Made by a program: the position numbers and the translations under genes. Shown piece after piece: positions 16,244-26,259 of a DNA stretch of 64,000 nt. The notes under the pieces are model-generated. The model was given only the letters and a program-made list of their open reading frames with translations, was not told where the DNA came from and ran no database searches. Location: contig NZ_JAUOEL010000002.1 in the NCBI RefSeq assembly GCF_030540765.1, positions 620,001-684,000 of the forward strand. The letters run 5' to 3'. Origin of the DNA: Flavivirga jejuensis (GTDB lineage Bacteria; Bacteroidota; Bacteroidia; Flavobacteriales; Flavobacteriaceae). The stretch's first letter is position 1, and the number at the start of each line of letters is the position of its first letter.

Positions 16244-19200
16244 ATGAAAACAAAACTTACTTTGTTGTTAATTTTTCTATTTTCAATCCAAGCTTTTGCG
16301 CAGGATATATTGGTAAATGGTACTATTATAAGTGCTGAAGACAATATACCTGTCCCAGGTGTAAATGTAATAGTAAAAGGAACAAATAGAGGAACAAGCA
16401 CCGATTTTGATGGCAGTTATTCTATTTCTGTTAACAAAGGAGAAACCTTGGAGTTCAGTGCTATTGGATTTAAAACTATTTTAGTTGAAATTCAAGATCA
16501 AAATTTAGTAAACGTATCTCTCGAATTAGATATTGCTTCTTTAGATGAGATCGTAGTAATTGGCTATGGTTCCCAAAAGAAAGCCGATTTAACAGGTTCC
16601 ATAACGACTATTAAATCTAAAGAAATCACTAAAGCACCAGTTGCCCAGGCCATGCAAGCCTTGCAAGGTAAGGTTTCTGGTTTGCAAATAGTAAATTCAG
16701 GAAGCCCAGGACAAGGTCCTACAGTTCGGGTTCGTGGTATCGGTTCGTATGATACTGGTGCATCAGGACCACTTTACGTTGTAGATGGTATGTTTTTCGA
16801 CGATATCGATTTTTTAAATACTGCAGATATTGCTTCAATTTCTGTATTAAAAGATGCTTCTGCAGCAGCCATTTATGGCGTTAGAGCTGCCAATGGTGTC
16901 GTATTAATCCAAACTAATTCTGGAAAGTTGAACCAGAAAGCACAAATTACATATAATGGTTACTCAGGAATTCAGGTAGCACAAAATGTATTGAAATTGG
17001 CAAATGCAGAACAGTTCACAACTATTGCATTAGAATCTGGTTCTGCTCCAGATGCGCAATTTATATTAAATGCTATGCAACGCTATGGTAGAAGTCGTGT
17101 TAACCCAAATGTTCCAGATGTAAACACAGATTGGTACGATGTAATTATGAGAAACGCATTAATTACAAGCCATAGTATTGGTATAACTGGAGGTGGCGAA
17201 AAAGCAACGTATGCAGTTGGAGCTAATTACTTTGGCCAAGAAGGAATTCTTAATATGAAAAATGAGTATGAGCGTTTTAACATCAGAACAAAATTAGACT
17301 TTCAGGTAAATGACAGGCTAAAAGTAGGATCAAATATTGTATTTAGCAATGCAACGCGATACGACCCAGAAGCTTCGGCTTGGCGTGTTGCTTATTTTGC
17401 AGTACCTATATTACCACCATTTGACTCAAATAACGCAGAATTTTCCCCTACAAATTATGCCAGTGCAACAGATTTAGGATACCGTGGCGATCAAAACCCT
17501 TTACACTTATTAAATTTTAGTGAGAATAGACTAAAAATCAGAAATGTCTTAGCTAATATCTATGCAGAAATAAGTGTAACTAAAAACTTGAAATTTAAAA
17601 CAGCCTATAATCATAATTTAGAAACTATTGAAAATCGCGAAGTACGTTTACCTTACGACACCAGTAGTGAAAATGATTATGAACGCGCTATTTCTAGTAT
17701 TACAAAAGAAAATATAACCATTTCTAATCAAATTTGGGATAATACATTAACATACAATAATACATTTGGAAAACACAACCTAACAGCTTTATTAGGAGCT
17801 TCATTTAGAGATGAATCTTATGAACAATTGGAAGCCAGTGGCTCTGGATTTCCTTCAAGAGAAGAAGCTTATTATTTAGATCAAGCCACAGCATTAGGAG
17901 ATCCAACTGATGATGGTAGGCGAGAATATGGTTCATCTTACTTTACAAGAATAGCCTATAACTTTAACGATAAGTATTTATTGTACGGAACATTTCGTGC
18001 AGATGGCACCAACAAATACCAGGAAAAGTGGGGCTATTTCCCAACAGTTGGTGTAGGTTGGGTCGTATCGAGCGAACAATTTATGCAAAATAATGGCATT
18101 TTTGACTTTCTGAAATTACGTGCCAGCTGGGGTGAATTAGGAAATGACAAAGTACCATCTAGTGAAGGCTCTATAACATCAGAGGTTGTTGAAACAGCAT
18201 TAGGAGATATCAGATTTAGTGGTTTAAATACATCTAGTGATTTTACAGCTTTAAAATGGGAGGTTACCGAAGAAATCAATGTAGGGCTTACAACAAGATT
18301 ATTTGATAATAACTTATCCATTGAAGCAGATTATTACATTCGCGATACCAAAGATGCTGTTATACCCGTAGAACGCCCTCTTATTCCAGGATCAACACGT
18401 CAAAATGTTGGAGAAATAAGAAACACAGGTTTTGAAATAGCACTAGAATGGAATAAAAGAGTCTCTGATGATTTTAGCTATAGTGTTGGAGCAAACCTAT
18501 CTACACTAAAAAATGAAGTATTAGATTTAAATAATGAAACAGGATTTCTAGACGCAGGCTCAGCAGAATTCAGGCAACGTTCCATTGTTGGAGAACCTTT
18601 ATTTGCTTTTTACGGTAGAGAAGTTATTGGAGTTTATCAAAATGATGCAGAAATTCAAGCAGACCCAGTAGCAGTTGCCAACAACTTAGTTCCAGGTGAT
18701 TTCAAATACAAAGAAAATGGCGGAGACCCTGATACTATTGACGACGACGACCGTGTGGTTTTAGGTTCATTTTTACCCACGTATCAATATGGTATTAATT
18801 TAGGATTTAACTACAAAGCTTTTGATTTTTCAATTAGCGCTTTAGGCCAGGGAGGAAACAAAATCTTAAATCGAAAACGTGGCGAAGTTATTTTTACTAA
18901 CGACACAAATATAGATAGAGATTTTGCAATAAACAGATGGCACGGAGAAGGAACTTCTAATAGTTATCCTTCTGCCGCTGCAATTCGTAAAGGATGGAAT
19001 CAAAGCCTAAATTCTTATTTTATAGAAGATGGTGGGTTTTTCAGAATTCAAAATATAAGCTTAGGCTATACAATAAATAAAAAATCATCATCTAGCAAAC
19101 TACCAACAATAAGGTTATACGTTACTGCCGAAAAACCATTAACCGTATTTGATTATAATGGTTTCAATCCAGAGGTAGCAAATGGCGTAGATAACCAAAC

Positions 19201-19249
19201 GTATCCAATTCCAGCAGTATATACTGCAGGTGTAAATGTGAAATTTTAA
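16244..19249 (+). CDS. SusC/RagA TonB-dependent glycan transporter
   Basis: 1001-residue outer-membrane transporter of the glycan locus. Signal peptide (to about residue 20, FSIQAFAQD), carboxypeptidase-like domain (about 22-95, VPGVNVIVKGTNRGTSTDFD), plug (about 105-225, PLYVVDGMFF and YGVRAANGVVLIQT) and a barrel that ends in GVNVKF. Unlike the SusC at 7426-10788 it has no STN domain, in agreement with control by the SusR-like protein rather than by a sigma/FecR relay. It is the first gene of the long plus-strand operon. Confidence 0.96.
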   Translation: MKTKLTLLLIFLFSIQAFAQDILVNGTIISAEDNIPVPGVNVIVKGTNRGTSTDFDGSYSISVNKGETLEFSAIGFKTILVEIQDQNLVNVSLELDIASLDEIVVIGYGSQKKADLTGSITTIKSKEITKAPVAQAMQALQGKVSGLQIVNSGSPGQGPTVRVRGIGSYDTGASGPLYVVDGMFFDDIDFLNTADIASISVLKDASAAAIYGVRAANGVVLIQTNSGKLNQKAQITYNGYSGIQVAQNVLKLANAEQFTTIALESGSAPDAQFILNAMQRYGRSRVNPNVPDVNTDWYDVIMRNALITSHSIGITGGGEKATYAVGANYFGQEGILNMKNEYERFNIRTKLDFQVNDRLKVGSNIVFSNATRYDPEASAWRVAYFAVPILPPFDSNNAEFSPTNYASATDLGYRGDQNPLHLLNFSENRLKIRNVLANIYAEISVTKNLKFKTAYNHNLETIENREVRLPYDTSSENDYERAISSITKENITISNQIWDNTLTYNNTFGKHNLTALLGASFRDESYEQLEASGSGFPSREEAYYLDQATALGDPTDDGRREYGSSYFTRIAYNFNDKYLLYGTFRADGTNKYQEKWGYFPTVGVGWVVSSEQFMQNNGIFDFLKLRASWGELGNDKVPSSEGSITSEVVETALGDIRFSGLNTSSDFTALKWEVTEEINVGLTTRLFDNNLSIEADYYIRDTKDAVIPVERPLIPGSTRQNVGEIRNTGFEIALEWNKRVSDDFSYSVGANLSTLKNEVLDLNNETGFLDAGSAEFRQRSIVGEPLFAFYGREVIGVYQNDAEIQADPVAVANNLVPGDFKYKENGGDPDTIDDDDRVVLGSFLPTYQYGINLGFNYKAFDFSISALGQGGNKILNRKRGEVIFTNDTNIDRDFAINRWHGEGTSNSYPSAAAIRKGWNQSLNSYFIEDGGFFRIQNISLGYTINKKSSSSKLPTIRLYVTAEKPLTVFDYNGFNPEVANGVDNQTYPIPAVYTAGVNVKF

Positions 19250-19261
19250 AAAAAAAGCGAT

Positions 19262-20794
19262 ATGAAATTATTTAAAAAAATGTTCTTGATAACTCTAGCA
19301 TCATTATTTGTGTTTGCAGGGTGTTCAGATAATATAGATGAGCCAGAGCGAAATAATAATTTTGCTGCAGGTACAGACTTTTCAAAAACTGAAGATATGA
19401 TTCTCTCTATAGTAGGGGTTTACGAAGCATATCAAAGTAGAGGTTGGGAACAACCATTATTAACATCAGTAAGAGGAGACGATGTGAACTCTGGAGGTCT
19501 GGGAGACCAACAAGACTTTACAGAAACCGACAAATTTAATTACAATAAAGATTATTGGATGTATAACTCTTTATGGGAAAACGTTTATGTAGACATTATT
19601 ACAGCCCATACTGCTATGGAGCAAATAGGACGCTATCAGGAATTTGCAGACGATGCAGGTATTGCCTTAGGAGAGCAATATATCGCAGAAGCAAAAGTAC
19701 TAAGAGCGATCATGCTTTTCGATATTTCTCGTGTTTGGGGTGATGTGTTTATTACAGAGTCTTCAGATACTGGTGCCCTATTGGATGTTACAGAATTACC
19801 GACACAAACCGAAGTCATGCAACACATTTCAGATCAAATGGATGAAGCCATGCCTTTTTTACCAGATATGAGACCCAATGAACGCGTAGATCTTCCAGGA
19901 GGCGTTACACTATATACAGCATTGGCTATAAAAGCATTGGCGAATCAAGAATTAAAAGATTATCAGGCAGTAGCTGCTGCTACCAGTCAAATAATTAATT
20001 CAGATAAATTTAGCTTGTATTCTGATTTTTATGAATTGTTTAAAACACCAGGGAAATTAAGTGACGAATCTATTTTAGATATGCAATACTCAGATTTCGG
20101 ACTTGGTGCTGGCGAACCTAACGAAGCGCATTTATACGCTCCTTATGGTCCTCAGAATTGGACACCTGCAGTAGATGGATCTTCAAGTGGCTGGGGTTTT
20201 TACGAACCAAGTTTAAAATTTATCAAATTCATGCTTGATCGTGATGAAACAGTACGTTTAGAAACCAGTGTATTATTTACAGACAGAGGTATTGCAGAAA
20301 TACAATCAGACCCAGCATATGCTACATTGCCTGCATGGATTTCAAATACAACCAGAGATGGCGACATCATAAATGATTATGCTCGGGCTTTCTTTGCCAG
20401 CGGCAAGCATTATTTACCATCAAATCAACTCATTACAGGAAGAACAGCCTATGGTAGTAACAAAAACTATATGGTTATTCGTTATGCAGAAATACTATTA
20501 ATGCATGCAGAAGCATTAACGCAAGGTGGTACAGGAAGTGGATTGACTGCTACTCAAGCAGTAAACTTGGTTAGAGACAGAGCAGGCTTAGCCCCATTAG
20601 CAAGTGTGACTTTAGATGATATTATAGATGAGAAATTTGCAGAATTAGGTATGGAATGGGGAAAACGTTATTACGATATGCTAAGACTTGAACGTTATAG
20701 TGAATTAAGCTACGATGGCAGAACATTTTCCCCAGATAAAGCATTCTTGCCTTACCCTCAAAGTCAAGTAGACCAATTTCCTATTTTAGATTAG
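19262..20794 (+). CDS. SusD-like surface glycan-binding lipoprotein
   Basis: 510-residue partner of the preceding SusC, starting 12 bp after it. Lipobox Cys21 (SLFVFAGC). SusD features include YIAEAKVLRAIMLFDISRVW near residue 140 and the C-terminal RYAEILLMHAEALTQ and MEWGKRYYDMLRLERY segments. It binds the polysaccharide at the cell surface and forms the lid of the transporter. Confidence 0.95.
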   Translation: MKLFKKMFLITLASLFVFAGCSDNIDEPERNNNFAAGTDFSKTEDMILSIVGVYEAYQSRGWEQPLLTSVRGDDVNSGGLGDQQDFTETDKFNYNKDYWMYNSLWENVYVDIITAHTAMEQIGRYQEFADDAGIALGEQYIAEAKVLRAIMLFDISRVWGDVFITESSDTGALLDVTELPTQTEVMQHISDQMDEAMPFLPDMRPNERVDLPGGVTLYTALAIKALANQELKDYQAVAAATSQIINSDKFSLYSDFYELFKTPGKLSDESILDMQYSDFGLGAGEPNEAHLYAPYGPQNWTPAVDGSSSGWGFYEPSLKFIKFMLDRDETVRLETSVLFTDRGIAEIQSDPAYATLPAWISNTTRDGDIINDYARAFFASGKHYLPSNQLITGRTAYGSNKNYMVIRYAEILLMHAEALTQGGTGSGLTATQAVNLVRDRAGLAPLASVTLDDIIDEKFAELGMEWGKRYYDMLRLERYSELSYDGRTFSPDKAFLPYPQSQVDQFPILD

Positions 20795-20827
20795 ACAAGA
20801 TATAATACTAATTATAAAAAACTATAA

Positions 20828-22606
20828 ATGAAAAATATAAATAAAATCATTATTGGATTATTTTCATTCTTACTAATAGTATTCTCATGTAATGATGGCA
20901 TAGACCCAATAACAGAAGTTGACCCAGGACAAGATGCTGGCGCTCCTCAAGTAACCCTTAAATACCCTGTTGAAGGCACTAAAATTAAAGTGAACGACCC
21001 CGTAGCTGCGATAACCATTGAGTTTGAAGTTACAGATGATATTGAAGTAGACAACATTGCTGTCTTGATTAATAACAGTGAAATTGCAACCATGGCTGAT
21101 TTCAAAGATTACAGACGCGTTTTAGCTGAAGTGCCTTTTAACAATCTAACCACTGGGCAACACGAACTGAAAATAGTAGCTACCGATATTAATGGGCAAA
21201 GTACGACTGCAACTGCTAACTTTGAAAAAGAACCACCTTACCTACCCATTTTTGCCAACGAAACACTTTACATGGACTTTGAAAGTGATTATACAGAGTT
21301 TATTAGCGTTACCAGAGCTACAGAAGTAGGTACCCCAGGATTTGCAGGTGAAGGATTAGCTAGTAATAATGCATACGCAGGAGCAACAGATTCTTATCTT
21401 ACATTACCAACAAGTACTTTGCAGTTAGGAAACGAGATCTCTGCTGTTTTATGGTATAAAGTAAATGCATCACCAGATCGTGCTGGTGTATTAGTCATCG
21501 GACCTCCAGACTTAGAAAATCCAGATAGTCAGAATAACAGAAATGGTGGTTTTAGATTCTTCAGAGAAAATGCAAGCGGTATGCAACGTTTTAAATTGAA
21601 TGTTGGTACAGGAGCAGGAAACACTTGGGTTGATGGTGGTGCAGCTGCCGATGTAGATCCTAATAAAGACGAATGGGTGAGCTTAGCATTTACTATTTCT
21701 GCTACCGAGGCACGTGTTTATATCAATGGTCAATTAGCCAAAGAAAGTGCCTTATCCAGTCCAGTAGATTGGACAGATTGTGATATTCTATCCATCATGT
21801 CTGGAGCACCTCGTTTTGAAGGGTGGAATCATAAATCTGATCATAGTTTTATAGATGAACTTCGTTTCTTCAATACAGCCTTATCACAAAGTGAGATTCA
21901 AAATATTATCGGTGTTACCAATCCATACACACCAGCAGACGGTGAAACCATGTATATGCCTTTTGATGATGCTTATAAAAATTTAGTATCTGGAGCAGAT
22001 GCTACTATAGTGGGAACACCCGATTTTGCTGGAGAAAGTAAGTTAGGTACCAATGCGTATGCAGGTGCTACAGATTCCTATTTAACCTTCCCTTCCACAG
22101 GATTATTAGCAAGTGAGTTTAGTGCCACCATGTGGCATAAAGTAAATGCCACTCCAGATCGTGCAGGTATCCTTGTTATGGGGCCACCAGATACAGAAAA
22201 TGCTGGTTTCCCAGATGTTCAAAATAACAGAACCTCAGGATTTAGATTCTTTAGAGAAGATGCAGGTGGTATGCAACGTTTTAAATTGAATGTTGGTACG
22301 GGAGCAGGAGACACTTGGGTTGATGGTGGTACTGCAGCAGATGTTGATCCTACTGCTAACGAATGGGTGCATTTGGCTTTTACAATGTCCAGTTCTAAAG
22401 CAATCGTTTATATTAATGGTGAAGTAGCAGCAGAAAGCGATATAACAGGCGTAGACTGGACAGAATGTGATATATTATCTATTATGTCTGGAGTACCTCG
22501 TTTTACAGCTTGGGGTCATACATCTGATTTAAGCTATTTAGATGACTTACACTTATATAACAAAACACTTTCTCATTCTGAAATACAAACTATCATAGGG
22601 AATTAA
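20828..22606 (+). CDS. Surface lipoprotein with Ig-like domain and two LamG-type domains
   Basis: 592 residues with lipobox Cys21 (IVFSC). Residues about 38-135 form an Ig-like domain (VTLKYPVEGTKI), followed by two concanavalin/LamG-like modules (about 145-360 and 365-592). The modules are close copies, both containing MQRFKLNVGTGAG and a CDILSIMSG element. No hydrolase catalytic motif is visible. Its place after SusD is that of a SusE/F-type surface glycan-binding protein, so substrate capture is the likely role. Ligand unknown. Confidence 0.8.
   Translation: MKNINKIIIGLFSFLLIVFSCNDGIDPITEVDPGQDAGAPQVTLKYPVEGTKIKVNDPVAAITIEFEVTDDIEVDNIAVLINNSEIATMADFKDYRRVLAEVPFNNLTTGQHELKIVATDINGQSTTATANFEKEPPYLPIFANETLYMDFESDYTEFISVTRATEVGTPGFAGEGLASNNAYAGATDSYLTLPTSTLQLGNEISAVLWYKVNASPDRAGVLVIGPPDLENPDSQNNRNGGFRFFRENASGMQRFKLNVGTGAGNTWVDGGAAADVDPNKDEWVSLAFTISATEARVYINGQLAKESALSSPVDWTDCDILSIMSGAPRFEGWNHKSDHSFIDELRFFNTALSQSEIQNIIGVTNPYTPADGETMYMPFDDAYKNLVSGADATIVGTPDFAGESKLGTNAYAGATDSYLTFPSTGLLASEFSATMWHKVNATPDRAGILVMGPPDTENAGFPDVQNNRTSGFRFFREDAGGMQRFKLNVGTGAGDTWVDGGTAADVDPTANEWVHLAFTMSSSKAIVYINGEVAAESDITGVDWTECDILSIMSGVPRFTAWGHTSDLSYLDDLHLYNKTLSHSEIQTIIGN
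21246..22600 (+). repeat. Tandem duplication encoding two LamG modules
   Basis: About 21246-21910 and 21930-22600 are homologous at the DNA level; over 21576-21642 and 22268-22334 they differ at only a few positions. This is a fairly recent intragenic duplication or one kept similar by gene conversion. Confidence 0.75.
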
Positions 22607-22651
22607 TTAATGTTAGCTTATAATACAGTTGTTTATGTTTAATTAGTTGAA

Positions 22652-22685
22652 GTTTTAGCTGCATTTTAAAGAATGCAGCTAAAAC
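22652..22685 (+). other. Strong intercistronic hairpin between the LamG gene and the first GH144-type gene
   Basis: GTTTTAGCTGCATT (22652-22665) pairs perfectly over 14 bp with 22672-22685 around the 6-base loop TTAAAG. No T tract follows, so it fits an mRNA-stabilising or processing hairpin, or partial attenuator, better than a full terminator. It would let SusC/SusD/LamG mRNA exceed enzyme mRNA. It ends 26 bp before the next start. Confidence 0.65.
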
Positions 22686-22711
22686 CAATCAACGCACTCG
22701 TGCCAATTTTT

Positions 22712-24070
22712 ATGAAAAATAAATTACTTGTCTTATTTGTTTTATTTACAATCCTATTTAATTGTAAAAAAAACACAAATGAAAATAAAAAAACAAAACC
22801 TAATAACAGTTCTATAGTAATAAACGACGACGTACTATTGGACTCCATACAAAAACAAACATTCAATTATTTTTGGGAAGGCGCAGAACCTATTTCTGGT
22901 TTAGCCAGAGAGCGTTTGCACATGGATAATATCTATCCAACCTCACCAAAACACACAGTTACAACGGGGGGTAGTGGTTTTGGACTTATGACTATTTTAG
23001 TGGGTGTAAAACGTGGATTCATAACTAGAGAGCAAGCATTCCATCGTTTTGTTAGAATAGTTGATTTTCTTGAAAAATCAGATAGATACCATGGTGCATG
23101 GCCTCACTGGTTAAATGGTGAAACTGGTAAAATGTATCCATTCAGTAAAAAAGATAATGGCGGTGATTTAGTTGAGACAGCATTTTTAGTTCAAGGCCTA
23201 TTAATAGTTGCCGAATATTTTAAAAATGGTAATAAGAAAGAACAACAGCTGGTTTCTAAAATTGATACCCTATGGCGCGGCGTAGAATGGGATTGGTATA
23301 CCAAAGGTGAAGATGTATTGTATTGGCATTGGTCGCCAGAATATGGATGGGACATGAATTTTCCTGTTGGCGGGTACAACGAATGTTTAATCATGTATGT
23401 TTTGGCAGCTGCATCACCTACACATCCAATAAAAGCATCAGTTTACCATAAAGGATGGGCAAGAAATGGGGACATTATATCATCCGAAAAATTTTATGAT
23501 GAAGATTTAGTCTTAGATTATTACGAGCATGACGAATCACCTGTCGGTCCTATGTTCTGGGCACATTATTCATACCTTGGATTAAACCCAAAAGGACTAT
23601 CAGATAAATATGCAGATTATTGGAAACTGGTTCAAAATCAGGCTAAAATTCACTACAAACATGCCGTTGATAATCCTAGCAATTTTAAAGGTTATGGAGA
23701 TAGCCTATGGGGATTAACATCAAGCTATTCTATAAATGGTTATAAAGGACACCGCCCAGATAAAGATTTAGGTGTTATAGCACCTACCGCAGCGCTATCA
23801 TCATTTCCTTATACGCCAAAAGAAAGTATGCAAATGCTTAAAAAACTATATAAAGACCATGATTCTCTAATAGGAAAATATGGTCCTTATGATGCCTTTA
23901 GCCTGCATGACAATTGGTACACCCCAAGATATCTAGCAATAGATCAAGGCCCCATTCCTGTTATGATTGAAAATCACCGTTCGGGAATGATCTGGGATTT
24001 ATTTATGACACATAAAGATGTACAATCTGGTCTTAATACTTTAGGATTCAATTATAAAGAAAGCGATTAA
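22712..24070 (+). CDS. GH144-type (glucoamylase-family) glycoside hydrolase, lipoprotein, copy 1
   Basis: 452 residues from the ATG at 22712; the 13 codons upstream overlap the intercistronic hairpin, and the 22712 start begins the lipoprotein signal (Cys18 in ILFNC). The body matches the COG5368/PF10091 family, once called putative glucoamylase, that includes GH144 endo-beta-1,2-glucanases. Landmarks are QTFNYFWEGAEP, TGGSGFGLMTILVG, HGAWPHWLNGETGKM, GGDLVETAFLVQGLL and the C-terminal DQGPIPVMIENHRSGMIWDL. It is the first of a tandem pair and probably surface-exposed or periplasmic. Activity on beta-1,2-glucan is inferred from the family, not proven. Confidence 0.85.
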   Translation: MKNKLLVLFVLFTILFNCKKNTNENKKTKPNNSSIVINDDVLLDSIQKQTFNYFWEGAEPISGLARERLHMDNIYPTSPKHTVTTGGSGFGLMTILVGVKRGFITREQAFHRFVRIVDFLEKSDRYHGAWPHWLNGETGKMYPFSKKDNGGDLVETAFLVQGLLIVAEYFKNGNKKEQQLVSKIDTLWRGVEWDWYTKGEDVLYWHWSPEYGWDMNFPVGGYNECLIMYVLAAASPTHPIKASVYHKGWARNGDIISSEKFYDEDLVLDYYEHDESPVGPMFWAHYSYLGLNPKGLSDKYADYWKLVQNQAKIHYKHAVDNPSNFKGYGDSLWGLTSSYSINGYKGHRPDKDLGVIAPTAALSSFPYTPKESMQMLKKLYKDHDSLIGKYGPYDAFSLHDNWYTPRYLAIDQGPIPVMIENHRSGMIWDLFMTHKDVQSGLNTLGFNYKESD

Positions 24071-24073
24071 ACG

Positions 24074-25444
24074 ATGCCGAAATACGCACTTATTATAGTC
24101 TGCATTATATTTTTTTCATGTGAAAAAGATGATGGTCCTGGTTATGAAGAACCATATATACCTGGCTCTGATGATGACCCTGTTGTTATTGTCCCATTAT
24201 CCGATGAAGAAATGATGGACTTAACCCAAAAAGAAACCTTTAAATATTTTTGGGATTTTGCCGAAACCAATTCTGGAGCAGCCAAAGAACGCTATCATCC
24301 TGAAAACCCAACACTAAATCAAAATGTGGTAACAACTGGTGGAACAGGGTTTGGTTTAATGAGTATTTTAGTAGGTATAGAGCGCGATTTTATTACTCGT
24401 GAACAAGGCATTTTAAGGTTAAATAAAATCCTCGCTTTTTTAGAAAATGCAGATCGTTTTCATGGCGCGTGGTCACATTGGGTTGATGGTAATTCGGGTA
24501 ACGTCATTCCGTTTAGCACAAATGATGATGGTGGCGATTTGGTTGAAACAGCATTTTTAGTACAAGGTCTTATTTGTGTAAACGAATATTTTAAAAATGG
24601 CACCGATTCCGAAAAAACGCTTGCTCAAAAAGCAGATACATTATGGAAAGGCGTAGAATGGAATTGGTACACACAGGGTCAAGATGCATTATACTGGCAT
24701 TGGAGTCCAAATGTTGGTTTTGATATAAACCTTAAGCTAACGGGTTATAATGAAGTCATGATTACTTATATTTTGGGGGCGGCATCTCCAGATTATAGTA
24801 TTACAAAAGATGTTTACGAAAAAGGTTGGGCTAGCTCAGGAAATATAGTATCGTCTGCGACACAATATGGTTTTCCTTTAGTTTTAAAACACGCTGGGGG
24901 ATCCAACTTGGGTGGTCCTTTATTTTTTAGTCACTATTCTTTTTTAGGGCTTAATCCAAAAAATCTAACAGATCAATATGGTAATTACTGGGATCTTGCC
25001 GTTAATCACACAAAAATTAACCGTCAATACTGCATTACCAATCCGAAAAACTATATAGATTATGGTGAAAATTGCTGGGGGTTAACAGCCAGTTATTCTA
25101 GAAATTCAGATGGCTCTATAGGCTATTCAGCTCATAGTCCATCAAACGATATAGGCGTGGTTTCTCCAACAGCGGCCATTAGTTCCATACCCTATACCCC
25201 TGTAGAATCTCTAAAATTTATGCACTATCTCTATCAGAATAAAGACAAACTACTCGGGCCTGCTGGCTTTTATGATGCCTTTAGTCCGCACCATAATTAT
25301 TGGGTAGCAGATGCTTATTTAGCAATAGATCAAGGCCCTCAAATAGTTATGATAGAAAATTACAGAACCGAATTACTTTGGAATTTATTCATGCAAAATA
25401 CCGACGTTAAAAAAGGATTAGATAAATTAGGTTTCAATTATTAA
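24074..25444 (+). CDS. GH144-type (glucoamylase-family) glycoside hydrolase, lipoprotein, copy 2
   Basis: 456 residues, starting 3 bp after copy 1. Lipobox Cys16 (CIIFFSC) followed by a short acidic linker. All landmarks of copy 1 are conserved (ETFKYFWDFAETNSG, TGGTGFGLMSILVGIERDFI, HGAWSHWVDGNSGN, GGDLVETAFLVQGL, DQGPQIVMIENYRTELLWNL), but the two differ widely, especially in loops around residues 265-290 and 345-360. The pair may divide endo and exo or long- and short-chain activities. Confidence 0.85.
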   Translation: MPKYALIIVCIIFFSCEKDDGPGYEEPYIPGSDDDPVVIVPLSDEEMMDLTQKETFKYFWDFAETNSGAAKERYHPENPTLNQNVVTTGGTGFGLMSILVGIERDFITREQGILRLNKILAFLENADRFHGAWSHWVDGNSGNVIPFSTNDDGGDLVETAFLVQGLICVNEYFKNGTDSEKTLAQKADTLWKGVEWNWYTQGQDALYWHWSPNVGFDINLKLTGYNEVMITYILGAASPDYSITKDVYEKGWASSGNIVSSATQYGFPLVLKHAGGSNLGGPLFFSHYSFLGLNPKNLTDQYGNYWDLAVNHTKINRQYCITNPKNYIDYGENCWGLTASYSRNSDGSIGYSAHSPSNDIGVVSPTAAISSIPYTPVESLKFMHYLYQNKDKLLGPAGFYDAFSPHHNYWVADAYLAIDQGPQIVMIENYRTELLWNLFMQNTDVKKGLDKLGFNY

Positions 25445-25455
25445 ATCATCATATA

Positions 25456-26256
25456 ATGATCATGAAAAGGAAACACATAACATACATTTTAGTCATATTT
25501 TTAATAGGCATATCCAATTTATTAATGGCGCAACACCAGAACCTATACTCAAAAGAGTCTTTTGTAAACCAATCAGATACGTTGTTTTACAGAATGCTTT
25601 TGCCTAAAAACTTTGATGAATCAAAACAATACCCATTAGTTTTGTTCCTTCATGGTGCTGGCGAAAGAGGTCATAACAACGAATCACAGTTAGTACACGG
25701 AAGTGCTTTATTTGCTTCAGAAGAAAACAGAGAAAAATTTCCTGCAATAATTATATTTCCTCAATGTCCTAAAAACGATTTTTGGGCCCATGCAAATTTC
25801 AACAGAAATAACACTCCAAAAAAAATAGAATTCCCTCTTAACGTAGCCCCAAACAAATCTATGGAATTAGTGATGCTACTAATAGATAACATGGTTTCAA
25901 AACCATATATACAAAAAAACCAAGTGTATGTTGGAGGCTTATCAATGGGTGGTATGGGTACTTTTGAAATTGTTTATAGAAAACCAAACCTGTTTGCTGC
26001 TGCTTTTTCTATTTGTGGCGCAGGAAATCCTGAAGGGACTAAAACTTATGCTAAAACCACACCATTTTGGGTATTTCATGGTTCAAACGATACTGTTGTA
26101 AACCCACAATACTCTGTAAATATGGTTGGCAGTATTTTAAAATACGGAGGCAAACCTAATTTCACATTATATGCCAAAGACAACCATAATAGTTGGGATT
26201 CCGCCTTTGCCGAACCCAAATTATTACCCTGGTTATTTTCAAATATTAAACACTAA
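25456..26256 (+). CDS. Secreted alpha/beta-hydrolase esterase
   Basis: 266 residues with a signal peptide ending near residue 25 (NLLMAQ). The catalytic triad is readable: Ser163 in GGLSMGG, Asp212 in HGSNDTVV and His244 in KDNHNSW, with oxyanion motif HGAGERG near 66. It resembles the phospholipase/carboxylesterase and PHB-depolymerase-like esterases found in glycan loci, which remove acyl groups from sugars or lignin-carbohydrate links. Lying between the GH144-type pair and the GH3, it probably removes an ester substituent from the glucan. A second Met two codons in could be the start. Confidence 0.8.
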   Translation: MIMKRKHITYILVIFLIGISNLLMAQHQNLYSKESFVNQSDTLFYRMLLPKNFDESKQYPLVLFLHGAGERGHNNESQLVHGSALFASEENREKFPAIIIFPQCPKNDFWAHANFNRNNTPKKIEFPLNVAPNKSMELVMLLIDNMVSKPYIQKNQVYVGGLSMGGMGTFEIVYRKPNLFAAAFSICGAGNPEGTKTYAKTTPFWVFHGSNDTVVNPQYSVNMVGSILKYGGKPNFTLYAKDNHNSWDSAFAEPKLLPWLFSNIKH

Positions 26257-26259
26257 ACA

